Assembly (NCBI RefSeq): GCF_900142195.1
Contig: NZ_FRAB01000022.1
Coordinates: 1 to 64,000 of the forward strand
Direction: 5' to 3'
DNA length: 64,000 bases
From: Paraburkholderia terricola
GTDB taxonomy: Bacteria; Pseudomonadota; Gammaproteobacteria; Burkholderiales; Burkholderiaceae
A model generated the notes under the pieces. That model saw nothing but the letters and a program-made list of their open reading frames with translations. It ran no database searches and was not told where the DNA came from. This document shows positions 1-8,790 of this stretch, piece by piece. The translations under genes were made by a program, and so were the position numbers. Each line of letters begins with the position of its first letter. Position 1 is the stretch's first letter.

Positions 1-24
1 GGGGCTTAAGTTGAGAGCATTGCT

Positions 25-847
25 GTGCGGGGCGGCACCTACTTTCTTTGCCGGCCGCAAAGAAAGTAGGCAAAGAAAGCGGCTCACACCGCCAGTTCTG
101 AAGCGGGTCCGCTGGCTTGGAGGGCGTAGTGGTGCGATAAACGGATGATCCCTCGCGCAGCTAGCGTCAGTGACCAGGCCGTCATCCGCTCCCACTCCGC
201 ACTGCGTGCGTCGCGGAGGGGTCTGCCAGGGAAACCATGGGCTTCGTTTGCGCACGTGGGAGCCATCGGCTTCGCCTCGGCGAGGTGCTGAAATCGCGCG
301 GTTGTTTTGGAGATGCCGCTGGTCGCAGCGCGCTGGAGGCAACGCCATAAATACAACGCCCTAAGTGCCGATCTCGGTGCCGGTTGCGGGGCGCCGGTCG
401 CGGCGCGGCGCTAATAGTCTGACGGCGCATCGACGCGCGGGAAGTCGCCAGCGGTTGGTGAAGCGGCGCTTGGCGCGTGCAGCACTAAAGGTGTGGAGAT
501 GTACTGCTGACCGCCGAAGCAGCCTGCGGTTTGACGAAGCGCAGCCGGAGGAATGACTGCCTTGTCACGAGCGCGTCTGGTTTCGCGCATCGCCGAGGCG
601 AAGCCGATGGCTCCCACCACGCACAAATGAACCGCCGGTTTCCGCGCGTGCCCCTTCCGGCGAGCGCGCAGCGCGAGGCGGGAAGTATGACTGCTGTGTC
701 ACGAGCGTCGAATGCGCGAGGGCACCGATTCCAGATGCACCACTGCCCCCTCCAAGCCAGGAGACCCACTTGAAAGCTGGCGGTGTGAGCCGCTTTCTTT
801 GCCTACTTTCTTTGCGGCCGGCAAAGAAAGTAGGTGCCGCCCCGCAC
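25..847. repeat. Large imperfect inverted-repeat element with terminal hairpins
   Basis: The outer ~69 bases (25-93) recur as an exact reverse complement at about 779-847. Each outer end itself folds into a hairpin with a 13-bp stem (CCTACTTTCTTTG) and a 7-base loop. Similarity continues inward imperfectly: 'GGCTTGGAGGG' near 114 matches the opposite strand near 750, and 'GGGAGCCATCGGCTTCGCC' near 258 matches the opposite strand near 600, so the arms span about 270 bases each around a ~240-base centre. A motif resembling ATGACTGCCTTGTCACGAGCG occurs two times in the right arm (near 552 and 687) and in degraded form, inverted, near 166-190. No transposase is present. Several open frames cross it but look like by-products of the repeat. 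I recognise this kind of intergenic repeat from Paraburkholderia genomes; its mobility and function are unknown. Confidence 0.8.
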
Positions 848-934
848 AGGGGCAACACTAATAGACCACTAACAACACAAGGAAAGGCCAACGCCCATAA
901 CAGCACAACCACCGCCGCCCAGGCAAAAAAACCA
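848..934. other. A/C-rich spacer between repeat and PepSY gene
   Basis: This short stretch is unusually rich in ACAAC/CCACC-type sequence compared with the surrounding DNA. I see no gene or terminator hairpin here. It continues into the C-terminal codons of the PepSY gene. Confidence 0.4.
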
Positions 935-1672
935 CTACATCAACCCACAAACCACAGCAGCAACAACCGACCCACCCACCAACACCACCCCCACCAACCG
1001 ACGCTTATTCAGCTCAGTCCACAGCAACACACCAGTCAACGAAAGCAGAATCATCCCGCCAGCGATCGTATCGATCAACAACACCCACCCGACGCTCAAT
1101 CCCACGCCCCGGTGCAGATTATTCATCGTGGTAAGAAACGAGTTGTGCGTGCGCTTCACCGCGACAAAGCCATTGCCCACCCAGTACTCAGCCTGCACAT
1201 TCTGCGTCGGCCCAAAAATGCCGACCTGCCAGAATTCCGGCTGCATCGTGCTGCGATCGCCCCAGGCCACCGGATGCGCCGGCTCGCGTTTCGCCTTGCC
1301 CGGCTTGCCGTCGATCTTCAGTTCGCTCTTGAGCCACTTCGCCATGTCCATCGGCGAGTGCAGTTGCTTCTGCGGCACGGAAATCTGCATCTCCTCGACC
1401 TGCGGCTCACCCGACGACACCTTCAGCGGCCCGGCCCGATGATTCAACAGGAAACCCGTCGCGCCGAACATTAGCCCGAGCACCGCGCCCCACAAGCCGA
1501 CCCAGCCATGCACCTTGCGCAGCCACTTGATGAAATTCGCGCGCCGCGAACGGTGGCGCCGCGCCGCCTGCTCGGCGTCGTCCATCAGATGACGACCGCG
1601 CTCTGGAGCGTGAGCGCTGTATTGCGTGCCACCCGCGGCAGGTTTCAGGTCGATCGATTCAGGCGCGTTCAC
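935..1672 (-). CDS. PepSY-associated transmembrane protein
   Basis: A 245-residue inner-membrane protein. A basic N-terminal segment leads into a hydrophobic helix beginning with the typical 'KVHGWVGLWGAVLG' (about residues 53-76), followed by a ~100-residue periplasmic PepSY-like domain, then 'NNLHRGVGL' and two C-terminal helices (about 195-220 and 226-245). The His in HGWVG and the His in NLHRG are the conserved pair of PepSY_TM proteins, which are often linked to ferric-siderophore reduction or uptake. The chosen start is GTG at 1672; an ATG at residue 30 is possible. A Fur-box promoter lies ~195 bases upstream, which supports an iron role by inference. No TonB receptor is adjacent. Confidence 0.8.
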   Translation of the reverse strand: MNAPESIDLKPAAGGTQYSAHAPERGRHLMDDAEQAARRHRSRRANFIKWLRKVHGWVGLWGAVLGLMFGATGFLLNHRAGPLKVSSGEPQVEEMQISVPQKQLHSPMDMAKWLKSELKIDGKPGKAKREPAHPVAWGDRSTMQPEFWQVGIFGPTQNVQAEYWVGNGFVAVKRTHNSFLTTMNNLHRGVGLSVGWVLLIDTIAGGMILLSLTGVLLWTELNKRRLVGVVLVGGSVVAAVVCGLM

Positions 1673-2000
1673 ATCCAGGCTCCAGGCGCAGCAGGTTAAT
1701 CATCGCCGGCGCGCGGCGACAACGCGCACGCTCACAGCAGCAGTGAATGAGGTATCGAAAGGAGGGGCCGGACGACCCGGCTTGCGGTCCGGGCCGTCCG
1801 GTTGAGAGGCTGGCTGGCCGTCACAGAGGAGGAGAAATGTGACGAACGCTGGCGATGCCTTTCAATTGAGAATCGCTATCATTACACGATAATGGTATTT
1901 GCTCAATCGCAGCGCGCGACATCCGCTTGACATCCAGACGGCGCAAACGGACTCTAGCGGGCGACCCCGTCAATGTTGCGGTTCTGGATACCTGCCTGCC
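1673..2000. other. Intergenic region between divergent PepSY and DUF3857 genes
   Basis: This 328-base region contains a GC-rich inverted segment near 1768-1803 (GGACGACCCGGCTTGCGGTCCGG...), a Fur-like operator overlapping candidate promoters at 1866-1893, and otherwise nothing I can assign. Frames running through it have no family resemblance or ribosome-binding site. Confidence 0.4.
1866..1893. promoter_or_regulatory. Candidate Fur box overlapping a promoter
   Basis: TGAGAATCGCTATCA (1867-1881) fits the 7-1-7 Fur pattern TGATAATNATTATCA at 11 of 14 defined positions. A second overlapping AT-rich part (TATCATTACACGATAAT) follows. On the plus strand TTGAGA (1866-1871), a 16-base spacer and GATAAT (1888-1893) form a sigma-70-like promoter facing the DUF3857 gene. 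On the minus strand TTGAGC, 16 bases and TAATGA face the PepSY gene. Which gene is controlled cannot be decided from the sequence. An iron role for the PepSY protein is the more familiar case. Confidence 0.6.
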
Positions 2001-3902
2001 ATGCGTCTTTTCTCTTGCGTCTGTCTTGCCTCGTTGGGCTGGCTTGCCGGCGTCCACGCCGCGAACGCGAACAGCGCGGCGAAACTGGACGATCCCTATA
2101 CGAACGAAGGCGAAACCCAGACCTTCACCGTCAACGCCGACGGCTCCTACGCGAAGCTCGATTCAATGACGCTGCGCGTCAACAACGAAGCAGGCGTCGC
2201 GCGGGCGGCGCAGCAATACGTCTGGTTCAACCGCAACATGGCGGACGTGCAGATCCTCGAGGCCTACACGACCACCGCGGACGGCGTACGCCATGACGTG
2301 CAGCCCGAGCAGATCCGCGACGTGCAGGAAGCGCGCTCGTTCGACGCACCGATGTTCCAGGACATCCAGGAAAAGGTGATCGTGTTCCCTGCCGTCGAAC
2401 CCGGCGCGCGCGTGCATCTCACCTACCGCAAAACGCAAAAGCAGCCGATCGTGCCGGGAGAATTCAGCGACTTCACGGCGCCCGAACTCGCGCCGACGCG
2501 CAACTTCCGTCTGATCTACGATCTGCCCGCCAACAAGCCGCTCTATGCGGACGCGCGCGGCTTCACGGCGCTCGAACCGGTGACGCGCGAGGGCCGCACG
2601 CGCTACGAATACCGCTATGACAAGGCGCATTTCAGCCGCCTCGAACGCGGCTCGATTGCATACGTGTCATACGGCGACCGGCTGATGGTGTCCACCTTCC
2701 CCGACTACGCCACGTTCGCCGCAAGCTATCGGGCGTCCGCCGCGGATCCGGGCGCGCGCGACGCCGCCGTCACGCTGCTCGCGCGGAACCTCACCGCGCA
2801 TGACCGCACGCCGCGCGACAAGGCCAAGACGCTGTACGACTGGGTGCGCCGCAGTATCCGCTACGTGGCGATCAACGTCGGACGCGGCGCCGTGGTGCCG
2901 CACAGCGCGAGCGCGGTCCTCGTCAACCGCTATGGCGACTGCAAGGATCACGTAGCGCTCTACGGCGCGCTGCTCGACGCGGTCGGCATCCGTAACGAGC
3001 CGGCCTTGATCAGCAGCGGCACGATCTACACGCTGCCGAGCGTGCCGGGCTATGGCGTCACCAATCACGTCATCACATGGCTGCCGGACTTGCAGCTCTA
3101 CGCCGACTCCACGGCGTCGAATGTGGAATTCGGCTTTCTGCCCTCGTCCGATATGAACCGGCCGACCGTGCTCGTCGGCCAGGGCGTGCTCGCGCGAACA
3201 CCCGCCACCGCGCTCGTGACGCGCAGCACGGACCTGTCGATCAAGGTCCAGCCGGATGGCTCCGCGAGCTTCACGTATCGGCTGGAAGCGTCCGGCGCCT
3301 CCGTTGAGCAGACGCGCGCCCTGCTACGCCGGCAGACTCACGCGCAACGCGAGGAGTCGATCCAGTCCGAGTTGCGCAGCGCCAATCTGCGCGGCACCGC
3401 GACGCTCGCCACCAGCGACCTCACGGTCGCCGACGGCCCGCTGACCATCACGATGAAGGGCACGCTGGAAAATCTCGTGGTGCCGGGCGCGGCAGCGGCC
3501 ATTCCGGCGCTGACGAGCCTCGCCGGCGGCTTCGCGGCGGACGCGCGTTACTGGCTCGGCGAACGCGAGCGCACGCAGCCGTTCGTCTGCCACAACCTCG
3601 TGTTGCATGAACGGGCGCGCGTCGAATTGCCGGCCAATTTTCGCGTGCTCGACATGCCGGAGGCGCAGCGAACGCGAAACCGCTTCGTCGATTTCGAGTC
3701 GCAGTACACGTTCGATCCGCACGGCAACGCGGTGACGATGACGCGCGAGGGCGCCACCCATTTCGACAGCGACGTCTGCACGCCCGACGACTTCGCGCAG
3801 ATGCGCCCCGCGATCGAAGCGATCGGGCGCGACGTGCGCGCCGAAGTGATCGTCAAGTCGACGCTGGTGGAATCGTCGAATGTGGCATCGCAGGCGCCTT
3901 GA
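2001..3902 (+). CDS. Secreted DUF3857 / transglutaminase-like protein
   Basis: A 633-residue exported protein. ATG 2001 is chosen because it starts a clean signal peptide (MRLFSCVCLASLGWLAGVHA); the frame could extend upstream to a TTG at 1899. The N-terminal part (about 30-250) is a DUF3857 domain. A transglutaminase-like fold follows, with a complete catalytic triad: Cys314 in 'YGDCKDH', His356 in 'TNHVITW' and Asp369 in 'LYADST'. A beta-rich C-terminal domain completes the usual architecture. Substrate is unknown; such proteins may act as periplasmic peptidases or transglutaminases. It stands alone, with the candidate Fur-box promoter ~110 bases upstream. Confidence 0.85.
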   Translation: MRLFSCVCLASLGWLAGVHAANANSAAKLDDPYTNEGETQTFTVNADGSYAKLDSMTLRVNNEAGVARAAQQYVWFNRNMADVQILEAYTTTADGVRHDVQPEQIRDVQEARSFDAPMFQDIQEKVIVFPAVEPGARVHLTYRKTQKQPIVPGEFSDFTAPELAPTRNFRLIYDLPANKPLYADARGFTALEPVTREGRTRYEYRYDKAHFSRLERGSIAYVSYGDRLMVSTFPDYATFAASYRASAADPGARDAAVTLLARNLTAHDRTPRDKAKTLYDWVRRSIRYVAINVGRGAVVPHSASAVLVNRYGDCKDHVALYGALLDAVGIRNEPALISSGTIYTLPSVPGYGVTNHVITWLPDLQLYADSTASNVEFGFLPSSDMNRPTVLVGQGVLARTPATALVTRSTDLSIKVQPDGSASFTYRLEASGASVEQTRALLRRQTHAQREESIQSELRSANLRGTATLATSDLTVADGPLTITMKGTLENLVVPGAAAAIPALTSLAGGFAADARYWLGERERTQPFVCHNLVLHERARVELPANFRVLDMPEAQRTRNRFVDFESQYTFDPHGNAVTMTREGATHFDSDVCTPDDFAQMRPAIEAIGRDVRAEVIVKSTLVESSNVASQAP

Positions 3903-3947
3903 AGCGCTGAACACATTGAGCCGCGCGGGCGCGCGAACACCGACCGC

Positions 3948-4976
3948 TCAAACCGGCCACAACGGGCCTTCCTGCATCGCGCCGAGCTGCTCGCGCAGTT
4001 CGAGGATGCGCTCTTCCCAATAGCGCTGCGTGTTGAACCACGGGAACGCGGCGGGAAACGCCGGGTCGTCCCAGCGACGCGCGAGCCACGCCTGGTAGTG
4101 AATCAAACGCAGCGTGCGCAACGCTTCGACGAGATGAAGTTCGCGCGGCTCGAAATCGCAGAAGTCTTCGTAACCGGCAAGCAGATCCGTCAATGCACGC
4201 GACGCCTCGGCGCGCTCACCCGGCAGCAGCAGCCACAAATCCTGCACGGCCGGACCCATGCGGCTGTCGTCGAAGTCGACGAAATGCGGACCCGCGTCGG
4301 TCCACAACACATTGCTCGGATGGCAATCGCCGTGCATGCGGATCATGCGAATCTCGCCCGCGCGCTCGAACGCTCGCTCGACGCCTTCGAGCGCGAGGTT
4401 CACCACGGTTTCCCATGCCGTGCGCACATCGTCGGGCACGAAGCGCTGCGACAGCAGGAAGTCGCGCGGCTCATAGCCGAAGGTGTGGATGTCGAGCGTG
4501 GGACGCTCGATGTAGTTCCGCGTCTGCCCAACGGCATGAATGCGGCCGATGAAACGCCCCAGCCATTCGAGCGTGTCACGCCGGTCCAGATCGGGCGCGC
4601 GGCCGCCGCGCCGCTCGAAGATCGAGAAGCGAAAACCGTCGAAATCATGCAGGGTACGGCCTTCGAAAACACGCGCGGGCACCGCCGGAATTTCGCGCGC
4701 GGCGAGATCGGCGACGAACGCGTGTTCTTCGAGAATGGCGGCGTCGCTCCAACGCTCCGGCCGATAGAACTTCGCGACCACGGGCGGACCGTCTTCGACG
4801 CCGACCTGGTAGACGCGGTTCTCGTAGCTGTTGAGCGGGAGCATGCGGCCATCGGTACGCACACCGACGCTGGCGAGCACGCTGTCGAGCGCGTCGAGCA
4901 CGATTTCCGGCCTGAGCCGGGCGAAAGGGACGGCGCTATCGGCGTCGTCCCGCGAATCGGGAGTGTCGTTGTTCAT
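3948..4976 (-). CDS. srkA: SrkA-type stress-response serine/threonine kinase
   Basis: A 342-residue YihE/RdoA-like protein kinase with an aminoglycoside-phosphotransferase fold. In Enterobacteria SrkA counters stress-induced cell death. The catalytic loop 'MHGDCHPSNVLW' (about 211-222) and the metal-binding 'FVDFDDSRMGP' (about 227-237) are intact. The N-terminal half carries 'LPLNSYENRVYQVG' and 'VVAKFYRP', with the ATP-site lysine. ATG 4976 gives a length close to the E. coli protein (328); a GTG at 5018 would add 14 residues. It ends 45 bases from the convergent DUF3857 gene. No operon partner is apparent. Confidence 0.85.
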   Translation of the reverse strand: MNNDTPDSRDDADSAVPFARLRPEIVLDALDSVLASVGVRTDGRMLPLNSYENRVYQVGVEDGPPVVAKFYRPERWSDAAILEEHAFVADLAAREIPAVPARVFEGRTLHDFDGFRFSIFERRGGRAPDLDRRDTLEWLGRFIGRIHAVGQTRNYIERPTLDIHTFGYEPRDFLLSQRFVPDDVRTAWETVVNLALEGVERAFERAGEIRMIRMHGDCHPSNVLWTDAGPHFVDFDDSRMGPAVQDLWLLLPGERAEASRALTDLLAGYEDFCDFEPRELHLVEALRTLRLIHYQAWLARRWDDPAFPAAFPWFNTQRYWEERILELREQLGAMQEGPLWPV

Positions 4977-5080
4977 GGGCGCATTGTGCGCCGTGCCGCT
5001 GTCAAAGACGAGGGTCACGGCTCACCACGCCGCTCGTCGCGCGTCTTACAACTGACAGACAAGTCGAACGCAAACTGCTT

Positions 5081-5293
5081 TCAATGCATCTGCGCGCTCG
5101 ACGGACGCACGAGTTCGCCGGTATCGATCAGGTCTTCGAGGAAAAAGGGTTCAGTGTTCAGTTGCGGCGAAGCGCCGGGCTCGCCGGCATACCACGCCAC
5201 CATGGCCATGTCGCCGAGAATGCGCATGACGATCCCGCGCGCGCCTTGCGGCACGGCGATATGCACCGATCGGACAATGGAACCGATTTGCAT
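5081..5293 (-). CDS. Small conserved hypothetical protein
   Basis: A 70-residue protein starting MQIGSIVRSVHIAVPQGARG and continuing through 'AMVAWYAGEPGAS' to a short acidic C-terminal part. ATG 5293 is preceded by GGAGAACGGGGA at a usable distance; longer starts upstream lack a site. It has no transmembrane helix or cysteine motif. The alternating hydrophobic pattern suggests a small beta-barrel such as an SH3-like or KOW-like fold, which is inference only. It lies upstream of srkA on the same strand with an ~100-base gap, so cotranscription is possible. I do not recognise the family. Confidence 0.6.
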   Translation of the reverse strand: MQIGSIVRSVHIAVPQGARGIVMRILGDMAMVAWYAGEPGASPQLNTEPFFLEDLIDTGELVRPSSAQMH

Positions 5294-5752
5294 GATGTTT
5301 CCCCGTTCTCCCATAGCCGGCTTTATGGTTTCCTCGCCGGTCAAGGTGATGATAAAAGCGCCGCTTCGCCGATGACGTTGCGAACGCCCCCAATCTGCTG
5401 CGCGTCAACCGCGTGAGAATTTCGAATCATTGTTCCCGTTTTGCGGGGCCGTGGATAGCGCGAACAAAAGGGACTTCACCCGTCGTTTCGCGTCATCCCC
5501 ATCACGGTGCGCCGAGCCGATGATGCCGAGCGCGCCGTAACGAGACCATCATAAACCCTGCGAGGGCGAGATATCAAAACCAGGCAGCGGTCCGACAGTC
5601 CGCCCATCATGGCCGGCGCGCCACCTCAGCGCTTTTTTCAGCGTATCGTTAACGCCTTTCAATGCGTTGCACCCGCCAACGGAGATTCCTTGGTCGCGCC
5701 GCCGGAGTGTCATCGGCCTATCGCTTCGGCTCTTTCTTTTTCCGCCTCTTTC
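5294..5752. other. Intergenic region with no recognisable gene
   Basis: This 459-base region separates the small minus-strand gene from the plus-strand MFS gene and must hold both promoters. I see no strong -35/-10 pair, terminator hairpin or repeat. The MFS reading frame is open back to 5609, but that extension is hydrophilic and lacks a ribosome-binding site. Confidence 0.35.
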
Positions 5753-6994
5753 ATGTTCCCCGCCGTGCCCGACGCCCACCCCATTCCCTATCTCGAACGC
5801 GGCACGCGTGCCTATTGGCGTGCCAGCATCGCCCTGCTGTTTGCGGGCTATGCCACGTTCTCGCTGTTGTACTGCGTGCAGCCGTTGCTGCCGTCGTTTT
5901 CAGCGGCGTTCAATGTGACGCCGGCCGAAAGCAGTTTGTCGCTGTCGCTGACCACGGCGGCGCTCGCGCTTGCCGTGTTCATCGCCGGTTTCGTTTCGGA
6001 AGGCTGGAGCCGCCACCATCTGATGACGCTATCGCTGATGGCGTCCGCGCTGCTGACGATCGGCGTCTCGATCGCGCCGCAGTGGCATCAACTGCTCGTG
6101 TTGCGCACGCTCGAAGGACTCGCGCTCGGCGGCGTGCCCGCCGTCGCGATGGCGTATCTCGCCGAAGAAGTACACCCCGAAGGGCTCGGCCTGGCGATGG
6201 GCCTCTATGTCGGCGGCACCGCGATCGGCGGCATGGCCGGGCGTGTGATTACGGGCGTCGTCGCGGATCTGTTTTCGTGGCGGGTCGCGATCGGCACGAT
6301 CGGCGTGCTCGGCATTCTGTCGACGCTCGCGTTTCGCGCGCTGCTGCCGCCGTCGCATCATTTCGTGCCGCGGCGCGGGCTGGGTTTCAACCATCACCGC
6401 ACCGCGCTGCTCAAACAGTTCACGCGACCCGGCCTGCCCTTGCTGTTTCTGCTCGGCTTCGTGCTGATGGGCAGTTTCGTCACGCTGTACAACTACATCG
6501 GCTACCGGCTGCTGGCGCCGCCTTATCGATTGAGTCAAGCGGAGATCGGCGCGATCTTCATCGTGTATCTGGCGGGCGTGATCGCCTCGCCGTTGTCGGG
6601 GCGCATGGCCGATACCTTCGGCCGCGCTCGCGTGCTGATCGGCAGCCTGGCGCTGATGGCGCTCGGTCTCGCGCTCACGCTGCTGCATCCGCTGACGGCG
6701 ATCGCGCTCGGCATCGCGTGTGTGACCTTTGGCTTTTTCGCGGGACATTCGGTGGCAAGCGGGTGGGTCGGCCGGCTCGCGAGAGAAGCCAAGGGCCAGG
6801 CCGCCGCGCTGTATCTGCTCGCGTATTACCTCGGTTCGAGCCTCGTTGGTTCGTATGGCGGTCACGTATGGGCCGGTTACGGATGGAACGGCGTCGCGGG
6901 ACTAGTGGGCGTGCTGCTCGTCATCGGCCTCGCGGCGGCCTTGAGGTTGCGCGGGTTGCGTGGGTTGCGCGCACGCGAACGCACAGCCGCTTGA
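5753..6994 (+). CDS. MFS transporter, YnfM-like exporter family
   Basis: A 413-residue major facilitator with 12 predicted membrane helices. The N-terminal half starts 'YWRASIALLFAGYATFSLLYCVQPLLPSF', characteristic of the YnfM/arabinose-efflux-like branch. The A-motif-like loops 'GFVSEGWSRHHLM' and 'GRMADTFGRARVLIG' lie between helices 2-3 and 8-9. ATG 5753 is chosen because it gives a short cytoplasmic N-terminus before helix 1. Proteins of this branch are inner-membrane proton-driven exporters of sugars or drugs; the substrate here cannot be read from the sequence. It is monocistronic. The C-terminus is Arg-rich (LRLRGLRGLRARERTAA). Confidence 0.8.
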   Translation: MFPAVPDAHPIPYLERGTRAYWRASIALLFAGYATFSLLYCVQPLLPSFSAAFNVTPAESSLSLSLTTAALALAVFIAGFVSEGWSRHHLMTLSLMASALLTIGVSIAPQWHQLLVLRTLEGLALGGVPAVAMAYLAEEVHPEGLGLAMGLYVGGTAIGGMAGRVITGVVADLFSWRVAIGTIGVLGILSTLAFRALLPPSHHFVPRRGLGFNHHRTALLKQFTRPGLPLLFLLGFVLMGSFVTLYNYIGYRLLAPPYRLSQAEIGAIFIVYLAGVIASPLSGRMADTFGRARVLIGSLALMALGLALTLLHPLTAIALGIACVTFGFFAGHSVASGWVGRLAREAKGQAAALYLLAYYLGSSLVGSYGGHVWAGYGWNGVAGLVGVLLVIGLAAALRLRGLRGLRARERTAA

Positions 6995-7262
6995 TCGAGT
7001 CGATTCGCCGCGCATCGGATCGCTATAGAAAGTAAGGCCCGCGTAAGCATGCGCTTCGCCGTTTTGGCGCTGTTTGTTGCGGCGCGCCAATTGCGGCGCG
7101 CCTTGGCAGCGCGGGCTCAGCGGCTTGCGAATAAGCAAGGCCGCAGCTCGATGCGTCGTTACGTTGGCTGGAGCGTCACCTATACTCGTATCGGACGTTG
7201 GCAGCGCACGACTCCACAAAACAGAGCCGCTGCTTGCGCCGGTAATACATAAGGAGACGACT

Positions 7263-7448
7263 ATGACGACCTACTTCACGATCGGCGATTTCATCCTGGT
7301 GATTCCGATGGCGTTGGCCGGGGCGCTGTTTGTCGGCGCGCTTCCGTGCAAGACGGAATTCCGGCACAACGTGCTGCGGGTACTAGGGGCGCTCCTCGGC
7401 GTGGTGTTCGCGGTCGTGCTGGTCGAAGGCTTACCCGCGCTGGTATAG
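7263..7448 (+). CDS. Small membrane protein
   Basis: A 61-residue hydrophobic protein (MTTYFTIGDFILVIPMALAG...) with two predicted helices, about 8-28 and 40-59, joined by a short basic loop (CKTEFRHN). A strong AAGGAG site sits 8 bases before ATG 7263, which makes this small frame convincing. No family is recognised. A cysteine (residue 30) lies at the end of the first helix. The gene is isolated, convergent with the aldo/keto reductase, and shares its terminator hairpin. Confidence 0.65.
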   Translation: MTTYFTIGDFILVIPMALAGALFVGALPCKTEFRHNVLRVLGALLGVVFAVVLVEGLPALV

Positions 7449-7450
7449 CG

Positions 7451-7477
7451 AAAAAAAGCCGCCTCCCGGGCGGCTTT
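7451..7477 (-). terminator. Intrinsic terminator, probably bidirectional
   Basis: AAAGCCGCC and GGCGGCTTT form a 9-bp stem around TCCCG. Read on the minus strand the stem is followed by seven T residues, so it terminates the aldo/keto reductase transcript. On the plus strand a weaker T-rich tail follows the small membrane protein gene. Confidence 0.8.
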
Positions 7478-7519
7478 CTCTATCTCCACGGCATATCCGC
7501 GGCGTGAAACTCGCGCGGA

Positions 7520-8563
7520 TCAGATCGCCTGATCCGTCGACGGTTTTTCCCACAGGTTGATGCCGCCTTCGGTCGCGTAGCGATCGATCTCCGCCAGTTC
7601 TTCCTTCGAGAACGCGAGGTTCTTCAACGCGCCGACGTTCTCGCGCACCTGCTCCGCACGGCTCGCGCCGATCAGCACCGAGGTGACGCGCGAATCGCGC
7701 AGCGCCCAGGCGAGCGCCATCTGCGCAAGACTTTGCCCGCGGCGCGCGGCGATGTCATTGAGCTTGCGCACGTGCTCGATGTTTTGCGCGCTCAAATGCT
7801 CCTGCTTCAACGAACCGCCGCCCGGCTTGTTCACGCGCGCGTCTTCCGGCACGCCGTTCAGGTACTTGCCGGTCAGCAGGCCCTGAGCGAGCGGTGTGAA
7901 GGCGATGGCGCCCGCGCCGACCTTCTCCAGCGTATCGAGCAGTTCATGTTCGATCCAGCGATTGAGCATGTTGTACGCGGGCTGATGAATCAGCAGCGGC
8001 ACCTTGTATTCGGCGAGCAGCTTCGTCATTTCGAGCGTCTTGGTCGCCGAGTACGACGAGATGCCGATGTACAGCGCCTTGCCCTGCTGCACCGCGCTCG
8101 CCAGCGCACCGGCGGTTTCCTCGAGCGGCGTGTCGGCGTCGAAACGATGCGAATAGAAAATGTCGACGTAATCGAGGCCCATGCGTTGCAAGCTCTGATC
8201 GAGGCTCGCGAGCACATACTTGCGCGAGCCGCCGCCCTGGCCGTATGGGCCCGGCCACATATCCCAACCCGCCTTCGACGAAATCAGCAGTTCGTCGCGA
8301 TACGGTTTGAAATCGTCCTTGAAGAGCCGGCCGAAATTGGTTTCCGCGCTGCCGTACGGCGGGCCGTAGTTGTTGGCGAGATCGAAGTGAGTGATGCCCA
8401 GATCGAAGGCCGTGCGCAGAATGTCGCGCTGCGTGGAGATCGGCGTGGTATCGCCGAAGTTGTGCCACAAGCCGAGCGACAGCGCCGGCAGTTTGAGACC
8501 CGACTTGCCGCAGACGCGGTACTGCATGTCCGAATAGCGTTCTGAAGCTGCTTCGTAAGCCAT
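7520..8563 (-). CDS. Aldo/keto reductase, L-glyceraldehyde 3-phosphate reductase type
   Basis: A 347-residue NADPH-dependent reductase matching E. coli YghZ/Gpr in length (346) and sequence. YghZ reduces L-glyceraldehyde 3-phosphate and detoxifies methylglyoxal. Diagnostic segments are 'MQYRVCGKSGLKLPALSLGLWHNFGD' near the start, 'HFDLANNYGPPYGSAE' with catalytic Asp and Tyr, 'LLISSKAGWDMWPGPYG' with catalytic Lys, and 'DYVDIFYSHRFD' with the active-site His. 'VLIGASRAEQV' is the cofactor-binding region near the C-terminus. It is a cytoplasmic, single-gene unit; the terminator lies ~45 bases downstream. Confidence 0.88.
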   Translation of the reverse strand: MAYEAASERYSDMQYRVCGKSGLKLPALSLGLWHNFGDTTPISTQRDILRTAFDLGITHFDLANNYGPPYGSAETNFGRLFKDDFKPYRDELLISSKAGWDMWPGPYGQGGGSRKYVLASLDQSLQRMGLDYVDIFYSHRFDADTPLEETAGALASAVQQGKALYIGISSYSATKTLEMTKLLAEYKVPLLIHQPAYNMLNRWIEHELLDTLEKVGAGAIAFTPLAQGLLTGKYLNGVPEDARVNKPGGGSLKQEHLSAQNIEHVRKLNDIAARRGQSLAQMALAWALRDSRVTSVLIGASRAEQVRENVGALKNLAFSKEELAEIDRYATEGGINLWEKPSTDQAI

Positions 8564-8790
8564 TGCTAGAGTCCTTGATGTTGAGGCCGCCCGATTATGT
8601 CGGGCGTGGGGAATCGCATGGTGCGGGAGGCGTGCTGTCTTTATGTTTATGTAATGTTCGTGCGACTGCGTGCGGCAAGATCGTCATGGTAGCCAATCGA
8701 CGCAATGCGTGCAGACGCCCAGCATGCGGGATGGACGATTGCTGGCGGGTCCCCTACACTTTCGCCGATCAAGGCTGATGGGAGAAGTGC

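Noticed and set aside
565..912. Reading frame on the minus strand with a hydrophobic start and 'PTFFAGRKESRQRKRL'
   Set aside because: It crosses the boundary of the inverted-repeat element, and the recognisable part is the hairpin end read as protein. The opposite arm gives a similar fragment with a stop, which fits a repeat by-product.
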